A stretch of 5,983 bases of DNA from Bacteroidales bacterium (GTDB taxonomy: Bacteria; Bacteroidota; Bacteroidia; Bacteroidales; Muribaculaceae). The translations under genes and the position numbers were made by a program. The stretch covers positions 4,360 through 10,342 of the forward strand of contig WFMA01000216.1 of assembly GCA_009177195.1 (NCBI GenBank). Direction: 5' to 3'. This document shows positions 1 to 5,156 of this stretch, piece after piece; position 1 is the first letter of the stretch, and each line of letters starts with the position of its first letter. Below the pieces are notes generated by a model. That model was not told the origin of the DNA and searched no databases. It worked only from the letters and a program-made list of their open reading frames with translations.

Positions 1-54
1 TAGAGCGCGACACTGGCAGTGTCGAGGTGAGCGGTTCGAGTCCGCTATACTCCA
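1..54 (+). tRNA. tRNA-Ala (anticodon GGC), 5' part outside the window
   Basis: This is the 3' two thirds of a tRNA. The 3' strand of the D stem is at 3-6. The anticodon stem is 8-12 paired with 20-24, perfect over 5 bp, around the 7-nt loop 13-19 with anticodon GGC at 15-17, which reads the alanine codon GCC. A 5-nt variable loop (25-29) follows, then a perfect T stem 30-34/42-46 around loop TTCGAGT, the 3' acceptor strand 47-53 and discriminator A54. The base equivalent to position 70 is U, which allows the G3:U70 pair that identifies alanine tRNAs; its partner lies off the window. CCA is not encoded (A54 is followed by CGG), so it must be added after transcription. The 5' acceptor strand and most of the D arm are missing only because the window starts here. 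Confidence 0.9.
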
Positions 55-65
55 CGGTCCAAATG

Positions 66-100
66 GCGAACTTAGAGCAAAATCTGAGTTCGCTTGTTTT
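66..100 (+). terminator. Rho-independent terminator of the tRNA transcript
   Basis: The arms 66-76 and 83-93 pair over 11 bp with a single G-U wobble (T73-G86), around the 6-nt loop GCAAAA (77-82). The run TTGTTTTATTT follows directly from 94. It begins 12 nt after the tRNA 3' end, the usual place to end a tRNA transcript. The T-tract overlaps the -33 element of the next promoter. Confidence 0.8.
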
Positions 101-124
101 ATTTATGCAAAATACATATCTTTG
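94..124 (+). promoter_or_regulatory. Bacteroidota-type promoter of the toxin-antitoxin operon
   Basis: A -7 element TATCTTTG at 117-124 matches the Bacteroidota consensus TAnnTTTG exactly. A TTG at 94-96 lies 20 nt upstream, at the expected -33 position. Transcription would then begin at about 128-132, giving a leader of about 20 nt before the ATG at 151. This placement rules out the TTG at 94 as a translation start, because it lies inside the promoter. Confidence 0.75.
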
Positions 125-150
125 CCTCTATGAAGTTGATTGAGATGAAT

Positions 151-441
151 ATGGACAAAATTATAGCCTTGTGTCGCAAATACAAGGTTGCCAAACTTTG
201 GGTATTCGGCTCAATCCTGACTGATCGCTTCAATGACAGCAGTGACGTGGATTTCGCAGTTAATTTCGATTCTGACGGCATAGCGCGGGAACAATTAGAC
301 TGGGCAGATTTGTTTTTTGACTTCCTTAATGAGTTGAGAAATATATTGGGGCGTGATGTTGATATCGTTTTTGATGATTGTGTGAAGAATCCGTATTTCC
401 GAAAGGAACTTGATGCCACAAAGCAATTAATCTATGGATGA
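151..441 (+). CDS. mntA: MntA-like minimal nucleotidyltransferase, antitoxin of a type VII toxin-antitoxin pair
   Basis: A 96-residue protein of the DNA polymerase beta-like minimal nucleotidyltransferase family. The motif G20-S21 followed by S31-D32-V33-D34 is the nucleotide- and metal-binding signature. D71 in the strand R68-D69-V70-D71-I72 is the expected third metal-binding aspartate. In characterised MntA-HepT pairs this enzyme transfers AMP groups to the toxin's active-site tyrosine and so silences it; that role is inferred here from family and gene order. The frame is open back to a TTG at 94, and ATGs also occur at 130 and 145. I prefer 151 because the promoter at 94-124 places the transcript start near 130 and the family fold begins just after this methionine; 145 is nearly as good. 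The last 8 nt overlap the toxin gene. The DNA is AT-rich: 21 of 60 bases are G or C at 121-180. Confidence 0.85.
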   Translation: MDKIIALCRKYKVAKLWVFGSILTDRFNDSSDVDFAVNFDSDGIAREQLDWADLFFDFLNELRNILGRDVDIVFDDCVKNPYFRKELDATKQLIYG

Positions 442-778
442 ACGAGAACTGAAATATCTTTCGGATATCTCTACTTGCATTTCGCAAGTGGAAAGCGCGC
501 TTGAGAGATTCGGACGCAGTTACGAGACATTTGAAACCGATATCGTATTCCGTTTATTCATCGAGCGAAACATTGAGATAATGGGGGAAGCTATGGGGCG
601 TATTCTTAAAATGCACCCTGATGTTAAGATATCGGGGGCGAGAAAGATTGTAGACACTCGTAATTTCGTAATCCATGCCTACGACTCTTTGAAACCTGAT
701 ATTTTGTGGGCAATTGTGATCAATCACATTCCGGTGTTGAAGGAGGAAATCTCGCTGCTTCTAAATGAGGCGGAGTGA
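434..778 (+). CDS. hepT: HepT-like HEPN-domain RNase toxin (DUF86)
   Basis: A 114-residue, mostly helical protein of the DUF86/HepT branch of the HEPN superfamily, at the usual family length. The catalytic motif R-X4-H-X-Y is intact as R76, H81 and Y83 near the start of the C-terminal third, so the protein looks active. HepT toxins form dimers that cleave RNA; the partner nucleotidyltransferase AMPylates the motif tyrosine, which would be Y83 here. The start ATG lies inside the end of the mntA-like gene, an 8-nt overlap that implies translational coupling. The ATG at 438 is out of frame, so 434 is the only sensible start nearby. Family and pairing are strong; whether the module acts in phage defence or plasmid-like maintenance cannot be told from sequence. 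Confidence 0.9.
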   Translation: MDERELKYLSDISTCISQVESALERFGRSYETFETDIVFRLFIERNIEIMGEAMGRILKMHPDVKISGARKIVDTRNFVIHAYDSLKPDILWAIVINHIPVLKEEISLLLNEAE

Positions 779-813
779 TTTTGCTCTCGGTTGTTTGGTT
801 GAGTAGATATTTC

Positions 814-840
814 CGGTTGGTGACATAAACAAACTAACCG
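814..840 (+). other. Weak hairpin downstream of the toxin-antitoxin operon
   Basis: Arms 814-821 and 833-840 can form 8 bp with one G-U pair around an 11-nt loop. A competing pairing of 788-797 with 830-840 (10 bp, one bulged T) is also possible. No T-run follows, so this is at best a poor terminator or an RNA 3'-end stabiliser. No other operon terminator is visible, so transcripts may run on into the repeat region. Confidence 0.25.
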
Positions 841-883
841 TACAGTATTTATGAAACACTTCTGACCTATGGAGATTTAGGGG

Positions 884-901
884 GCACTCTTTGCAGAGTG
901 C
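884..901. repeat. Short perfect inverted repeat (hairpin)
   Basis: GCACTCT at 884-890 pairs with AGAGTGC at 895-901, a 7-bp perfect stem with a 4-nt loop. No T-run follows, so a terminator role is unlikely. It stands at the left edge of the repeat-rich intergenic region and may mark the left end of that element. Confidence 0.5.
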
Positions 902-920
902 GGCACCTGGTGGCGGTGAT

Positions 921-953
921 CCCGGCACACCTCGCTTCGCTCGTAGTGCCGGG
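921..953. repeat. Inverted repeat overlapping the first tandem repeat unit
   Basis: CCCGGCAC (921-928) and GTGCCGGG (946-953) form a perfect 8-bp stem around a 17-nt, CG-rich loop. The right arm is also the start of repeat unit 1 (from 947). The TGCCGGG of each later unit could therefore compete for the same left arm. It looks like part of one composite intergenic element, not an independent site. Confidence 0.6.
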
Positions 954-1129
954 TTATTCGTAGGAGTAAGCCTTTCAGGCTTGCGAACCGGGGATATATG
1001 CTGCCGGGTTATTCGTAGGAATAAGCCTTTCAGGCTTGGCGACGGGGAATCTGTAGTGCCGGGTTATTCGTAGGTGTAAGCCTTTCAGGCTTGCGAACGG
1101 GAACTATCTGCTGCCGGGTTATTCATAGG
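947..1129. repeat. 55-bp tandem repeat array, 3 full units plus an 18-bp partial unit
   Basis: Units begin at 947, 1002, 1057 and 1112, exactly 55 bp apart. Units 1-3 share an identical 18-bp opening (TGCCGGGTTATTCGTAGG), a variable dinucleotide (AG, AA, TG) and an identical 17-bp block (TAAGCCTTTCAGGCTTG). An 18-bp tail then differs between units, although all three tails contain a CGGG-rich stretch. Unit 4 keeps only the opening, with one change (CATAGG). The 17-bp block holds a hairpin, AAGCC-TTTCA-GGCTT. In unit 2 the opening can instead pair TTATTC with GAATAA around GTAG, which excludes the first hairpin. Frames through the array give only low-complexity repeat translations, so I read 779-1240 as non-coding. 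Similar repeats may be scattered elsewhere in the genome; the window alone cannot show it. Confidence 0.9.
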
Positions 1130-1178
1130 CTCCTATTTTGGTCTTGGGATTGATTTTGGGTTGGAGGGCGGAGAAGAG

Positions 1179-1210
1179 TTGAGTGGTTTCGGGGAAATTT
1201 GCTACCTTTG
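1179..1210 (+). promoter_or_regulatory. Bacteroidota-type promoter of the prenyltransferase-protease operon
   Basis: TACCTTTG at 1203-1210 matches the -7 consensus TAnnTTTG. A TTG at 1179-1181 lies 21 nt upstream, close to the 20-nt spacing of the promoter at 94-124. Transcription would start at about 1214-1218, leaving a leader of roughly 25 nt before the ATG at 1241. Confidence 0.7.
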
Positions 1211-1240
1211 CAGTCTTGTTTAGGTAATTCCGGATAATTT

Positions 1241-2146
1241 ATGAGTGGACACAGTTTTAAGGAGTGGTTTTTTGCCACGCGCCCGTGGTCGTATCCTGCG
1301 TCGGTGATGCCGGTGCTTGTCGTGATGTGTTATGTGGGTTGGCTTGCCTCAGTCGGCGAGTTTGAGAACGTGAAGTGGTTGAACGGTGTGCTGGCTGTGC
1401 TTGCGATGGCGCTTTTTCAGGCTGCCGGAAACACGTGGAGCGATCTGCACGACTATCGCAGCGGTGTCGACACGGAAGAGGGCTATGGGGTGAAGATTCT
1501 CACTTCGGGCGATTTTTCCGAGAGGGAGGTTAAACGCCTTTCACTGGGGCTGCTTGCCGGTGCAGTGGTGCTTGGGCTGTGGATCTGTTTCATGTCGGGG
1601 ATGTGGACGGCGGTCATAGGGCTTGTCGGCGTGATTCTGACAGTGTGCTATCCGTGGCTTAAATACAGGGCGCTCGGGGATGTGGATATCTTTTTGACCT
1701 ACGGAGCGCTTCCTACAATAGGTACCGCCTATGTGCTGACTGATTGCCTGGTGTTGCCGGTTTTGTGGCTTGCCATCCCTGTGGGGCTAATCACCGTGGC
1801 TATTCTTCACGTGAATAATACGCGTGACGTTGTTACCGACTCCCGCGCCCGCATAAGCACGTTTGCCATGCTGATAGGACACCGCGCGTCCACGAGGGTG
1901 TATGCTGCTGAAATCCTGGCGCCGTTTGTGGCGGTCGTGCTGCTTGTGGTGTTCGGGGTGTTGCCCGCATGGTCGCTTCTATCGCTGGCGGCTATCGTGC
2001 CGGCGATTAGGAATGTGAAGATAATGCTCGGGTCGAGCTCCGGGAATACGGGCGGAATCGTGGCGCTTGACGCCGCCACGGCTCAGCTTCAACTTGTGTT
2101 CAGCCTGCTGCTGTGCGTGTCGCTTATAATAGCGTCGATAATTTAA
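1241..2146 (+). CDS. UbiA-family polyprenyltransferase, MenA-like
   Basis: A 301-residue integral membrane protein with about nine hydrophobic segments. It joins a polyprenyl chain to an aromatic acceptor in the membrane; the closest reading is 1,4-dihydroxy-2-naphthoate prenyltransferase of menaquinone synthesis. R14-P15-W16 near the N terminus corresponds to the conserved Arg-Pro of MenA proteins. The first Asp-rich motif is S67-D68-L69-H70-D71 with G75 and D77; serine stands where the family usually has asparagine. Y137-P138-W139-L140-K141-Y142-R143-A144-L145-G146 and the second Asp motif N192-N193-T194-R195-D196 with D200 are both typical of MenA. These aspartates bind the Mg-diphosphate of the prenyl donor. 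No other menaquinone gene is present here, so the acceptor stays unproven and I give no symbol. It is first in an operon with the CPBP protease. Base composition is much GC-richer than the toxin-antitoxin genes (35 of 60 at 1501-1560). Confidence 0.85.
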   Translation: MSGHSFKEWFFATRPWSYPASVMPVLVVMCYVGWLASVGEFENVKWLNGVLAVLAMALFQAAGNTWSDLHDYRSGVDTEEGYGVKILTSGDFSEREVKRLSLGLLAGAVVLGLWICFMSGMWTAVIGLVGVILTVCYPWLKYRALGDVDIFLTYGALPTIGTAYVLTDCLVLPVLWLAIPVGLITVAILHVNNTRDVVTDSRARISTFAMLIGHRASTRVYAAEILAPFVAVVLLVVFGVLPAWSLLSLAAIVPAIRNVKIMLGSSSGNTGGIVALDAATAQLQLVFSLLLCVSLIIASII

Positions 2147-2152
2147 TTTTTT

Positions 2153-2159
2153 GAAAGGA
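2153..2159 (+). promoter_or_regulatory. Ribosome binding site of the CPBP protease gene
   Basis: GAAAGGA lies just upstream of the ATG at 2162, in the 15-nt gap after the prenyltransferase stop codon. The purine-rich run supports this start, although the spacing to the ATG (2 nt) is shorter than ideal and Bacteroidota depend little on such sites. Confidence 0.4.
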
Positions 2160-2161
2160 TA

Positions 2162-2773
2162 ATGAAAAAAGTTTATCTGGCAATTCTCGTGGCGTTGGCG
2201 TTGTGGACGGTGATGTTTTCGCCGTTTACCGCCCCTCATGTCAACCTGTGGCTCGTGATGACGATAGCCGCTGTCATTCTCACTGCGATGTCGACCTGTT
2301 TCGGCGACTGGTACCGGCATTTCCGGGTGAAGCCGGTGGATGTGGTGATCGGAGTGGGGAGCGCCGCCGCGCTGTGGGGCATTTTCTGGCTTGGCGACAA
2401 GCTGTCGCAACTGATGTTCAATTTCGCGCGTCCCGAGGTGAACGCCATCTATTCGTTCAAGGAGTCGATATCTCCTTGGCTGCTTTCGTTGTTGCTTCTG
2501 CTGATTATAGGTCCAGCCGAGGAGATTTTTTGGCGCGGGTTCGTGCAGCAGAAGATGACTGCGAAATGGGGCGCTGATATGGGCTTTGCAGTAGCGACGG
2601 CGGTCTACGCTCTTGTGCATGCGGGATCGTGCAATTTCATGCTCGTGATGGCGGCTTTGGTTGCCGGAGGTTTCTGGGGCTTGATCTACAGGTTCTATCC
2701 GTCGCGGCTGGGCGCATTGGTTATCTCCCACGCCGTTTGGGACGCAGCCGTGTTTGTGTGGTTTCCGATTTGA
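2162..2773 (+). CDS. CPBP-family (Rce1-like) intramembrane glutamic protease
   Basis: A 203-residue multi-pass membrane protein with hydrophobic stretches at about 4-20, 28-45, 59-77, 105-118, 142-175 and 184-202. The family's three catalytic motifs are all visible. E120-E121-I-F-W-R125 is the EExxxR motif. Y149-A-L-V-H153 corresponds to FxxxH, with Tyr for Phe. H190-A-V-W-D194 is HxxxN/D. Rce1 itself cleaves prenylated CAAX proteins; most bacterial members have unknown substrates, and some process bacteriocins or give self-immunity. No bacteriocin or precursor peptide is seen nearby. It lies 15 nt after a prenyltransferase gene and very likely shares its transcript. The prenyl theme of the pair is suggestive but may be coincidence, since the upstream enzyme modifies small aromatic compounds. 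Confidence 0.88.
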   Translation: MKKVYLAILVALALWTVMFSPFTAPHVNLWLVMTIAAVILTAMSTCFGDWYRHFRVKPVDVVIGVGSAAALWGIFWLGDKLSQLMFNFARPEVNAIYSFKESISPWLLSLLLLLIIGPAEEIFWRGFVQQKMTAKWGADMGFAVATAVYALVHAGSCNFMLVMAALVAGGFWGLIYRFYPSRLGALVISHAVWDAAVFVWFPI

Positions 2774-2789
2774 GGGAGGTAGAAGAGAA

Positions 2790-2838
2790 TAAGAAAAATT
2801 AGCGGGGACGCCATTACGGCGCCCCCGCTGCGGTTTTA
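2790..2838. terminator. Convergent (two-way) Rho-independent terminator
   Basis: Arms 2801-2812 and 2818-2829 form a 12-bp GC-rich stem with one A-C mismatch and a 5-nt loop (ATTAC). On the minus strand the hairpin is followed by a U-rich run (complement of AAGAAAAATT, 2791-2800), a good terminator for the GH2-GH3 operon. On the plus strand the tail is shorter (GCGGTTTTA), which is weaker but plausible for the prenyltransferase-protease operon. It sits 27 nt after the protease stop codon and 55 nt after the GH3 stop codon. Confidence 0.8.
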
Positions 2839-2884
2839 CCTTAGAATTGAACCGTCTTGGAGAGTGAGTTATATGAAATGAGGC

Positions 2885-5140
2885 TTATTTGTAGGTGAAT
2901 TCAGCGGTGGCGCGGATGTCGGCGCTTGAAGAGCCTATGAGCACTTTGAATTTGCCGGGTTCAGCCACCCATTCGTGAGTCTTGTCGTCGAAGAATTTGA
3001 GGGCTTCGGGGGTAATTGTGAATTTGACAACTTTCGTTTGCCCCGGCGCGAGTTCCACTTTCTTGAAATCCTTAAGCTCCTTGACAGGACGGGGAAGTGA
3101 CGACTTTTCATCGGCGATATAGACCTGCACTACCTCTTTTCCGGCTTTTCTGCCAATGTTGGATAGGGGAACGGAGAGGGTTATCGAGCCGTCGGCGGTC
3201 ATCTCTTTAGCTGACAGAGAGGGGATGCCATAGTCGAACTTGGTGTAGCTCAATCCGTGGCCGAAGGGGAAGAGGGCGGGAATGTTCTTGGTGTCGTGCC
3301 AACGGTAGCCCACGAGGATGTCTTCGAGATATTCCTGCTGAGGGTTCTTGCCCACATTGACATCGGCGCCGGCAAGATCGGAAGCGGCGTTGCCGCCTTC
3401 GGTCTCAAGTTCGATTCCGGGATAGGATCTTTCGCCGAAATAGTGGGCGGCGTTGTCCTCAAGACGGCGCGGGAAGGAGAAGGGGAGCTTTCCGCTGGGA
3501 TTGACCTCGCCTGAAATCACGCTCGCCATCGACGGACCGATCATGGTGCCGAGATACCAGCTCTGGATCACGGCGGGAACTTTGCCGATCCAGGGCATTG
3601 CATAGGCATTGCCCGACACGTTGGCAACGATGAGGTTGGGATTGGCGTCGGCAAGCTGCTCGATGAGGAGATCCTGACCCCAGGGGAGGTTATATTCGCG
3701 GCGGTCGGAGGCTTCGCAGTCCTGGAAGCCGTTTTTGTTGAGCCCGCCTATGTAGATGACTGCGTCCATCCCTTTAGCCATAGCCACCGCCTCGTTGCGG
3801 AGCGAGTCGAGCACAGCCTGTGGAATGGTGTCTTCTTTTTCATACATTGCTCGCCCCGTGAGGTAGCCGGGGGCATATTTCACGCCGTCGCCATAGACAG
3901 CCTTTATCGCTTCAAGCGGCGAGAACATGTCCTTGACCTTCAGCTCGGATGAGCCGCCACCTTCGTTGAGGGGACGCACGGCGTTTTCGCCCACCACGAG
4001 GATGTTGCGGTATTTGGCGGGATCGAGCGGGAGTATGCCCGAGTTCTTCAGGAGCACGATCGCTTCGTCGCCGATCTGCTTGGCGGCGGCATAGTGCTCG
4101 GGAGAAGCGATAGAACCGAAAGGCTTGTCGGGGTTCATCGCGGTGCGGAAGATGAGGCGAAGGATATTGCGCGCTTTCGCGTCGACGGTAGAGTCGGGTA
4201 GCTCGCCGTTTTTGAGCATTTCAAGGTAGGGCTTGCCGAGGTAGTAGTCGTCGAAAGTGAATTCGCTTTCGCTCGTCAGTCCGTTGGTGAAGGAGCCCAT
4301 CTCGATGTCGAGTCCGTTGAGCGCCGATTCTTTAGTGTCGTGGGCTCCGCCCCAGTCGGTTATCACCACTCCGTCAAAACCCCATTCGTCGCGCAGAATT
4401 TTGTTGAGAAGGCGGTCGTTGTGACAGCAGTGCTGGTTCCATATCTGATTGTAGGCGCCCATAATCGACCATGCTTTTCCCTCCTGCACAGCTTTTTTGA
4501 AGGCGGGGAGGTAGATTTCATAGAGGGCGCGGTCGGAGAGGACCACGTTGACGTTGCCGCGCCATTTCTCCTGATTGTTGAGCGCGAAGTGCTTCACGCA
4601 GGCGGCAACTCCGTTTTTCTGGAGCTCCTGGATGTAGGGCACCACCATCTCGCCGGCAAGATAGGGATCCTCGCCCATGTATTCAAAATTGCGGCCGTTG
4701 AGAGGGGTGCGGTAGATGTTCACGCCGGGACCGAGGAGCACGTTCTTGTTGCGGAAACGGGCTTCTTCGCCCACGTTCTTTCCATAGATTGCCGACATTT
4801 CGGGGTTCCATGTCGCCGCAAGCGCCGTCAATGCCGGGAATGCGGTGATTGAGTCGTTTTTCCAGTTGGAATATCCCCAGTCGTTCCAGTTGATTTCGGC
4901 GCGGACTCCGTGGGGTCCGTCGCTCATCCATATTTCGGGTATTCCGAGACGCGGCACTCCGGGGCTTGAGAATTTGCCCTGAGCATGGCACATTTTCACT
5001 TTTTCTTCGAGAGTCATTCGTGAAAGCGCGTCTTCCACGCGTTCTTCGACGGGCTTGGTCTTGTCGAGGTAGACCGGAGTCTGCGCAACCGCCGCCGTGG
5101 AGGCGATTGTCAGTGATAGCATTATTGACTTGAGATTCAT
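2885..5140 (-). CDS. Exported glycoside hydrolase family 3 enzyme, beta-glucosidase type
   Basis: A complete 751-residue GH3 enzyme that removes terminal, usually beta-linked, sugars from oligosaccharides. Residues 1-19 form a signal peptide with a probable cut at A-V-A19|Q20 and no lipobox cysteine, so it is likely periplasmic. The (alpha/beta)8 domain spans about 30-335. It carries W71-M-S-D-G-P-H-G, the G149-R-N-F-E-Y-M-G-E-D-P signature, the substrate-binding K183-H184-F and the nucleophile D262 in T-D-W-G-G. The (alpha/beta)6 domain spans about 355-565. Its E476-A-S-D-R aligns with the E-G-x-D-R motif, making E476 the candidate acid/base. A fibronectin type III-like domain closes the protein at about 665-740. 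The order is the standard three-domain form without a PA14 insert. It is second in an operon, 16 nt after the GH2 gene, with no Shine-Dalgarno. Exact sugar specificity (glucose, xylose or other) cannot be read from sequence. Confidence 0.93.
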   Translation of the reverse strand: MNLKSIMLSLTIASTAAVAQTPVYLDKTKPVEERVEDALSRMTLEEKVKMCHAQGKFSSPGVPRLGIPEIWMSDGPHGVRAEINWNDWGYSNWKNDSITAFPALTALAATWNPEMSAIYGKNVGEEARFRNKNVLLGPGVNIYRTPLNGRNFEYMGEDPYLAGEMVVPYIQELQKNGVAACVKHFALNNQEKWRGNVNVVLSDRALYEIYLPAFKKAVQEGKAWSIMGAYNQIWNQHCCHNDRLLNKILRDEWGFDGVVITDWGGAHDTKESALNGLDIEMGSFTNGLTSESEFTFDDYYLGKPYLEMLKNGELPDSTVDAKARNILRLIFRTAMNPDKPFGSIASPEHYAAAKQIGDEAIVLLKNSGILPLDPAKYRNILVVGENAVRPLNEGGGSSELKVKDMFSPLEAIKAVYGDGVKYAPGYLTGRAMYEKEDTIPQAVLDSLRNEAVAMAKGMDAVIYIGGLNKNGFQDCEASDRREYNLPWGQDLLIEQLADANPNLIVANVSGNAYAMPWIGKVPAVIQSWYLGTMIGPSMASVISGEVNPSGKLPFSFPRRLEDNAAHYFGERSYPGIELETEGGNAASDLAGADVNVGKNPQQEYLEDILVGYRWHDTKNIPALFPFGHGLSYTKFDYGIPSLSAKEMTADGSITLSVPLSNIGRKAGKEVVQVYIADEKSSLPRPVKELKDFKKVELAPGQTKVVKFTITPEALKFFDDKTHEWVAEPGKFKVLIGSSSADIRATAEFTYK

Positions 5141-5156
5141 ATAGGATAGGGGTTGG

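Noticed and set aside
37..54. Attachment site at the tRNA 3' end for an integrated element
   Set aside because: No second copy of the tRNA end and no integrase gene were found in the window.
99..419. 106-codon minus-strand frame opposite the MntA-like gene
   Set aside because: Ser/Lys-rich shadow frame of a gene with a clear nucleotidyltransferase motif; no promoter on that strand.
891..1073. 60-codon plus-strand frame through the repeat array
   Set aside because: It begins at a TTG inside a hairpin loop and its translation is just the tandem repeat read through in shifting frames. No ribosome binding site or family resemblance.
947..1129. Possible small CRISPR array (repeat with variable tails)
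   Set aside because: Repeats are directly abutting with 18-bp tails that resemble one another, shorter and more alike than spacers. No cas genes are present.
1979..2731. 250-codon open frame on the minus strand
   Set aside because: It lies opposite two well-supported genes with clear family motifs, and its translation is rich in His, Arg and Gln, typical of an antisense shadow in GC-rich DNA.
4340..4852. 170-codon open frame on the plus strand
   Set aside because: Fully antisense to the catalytic domain of the GH3 gene, whose signatures are intact; no promoter or family features.
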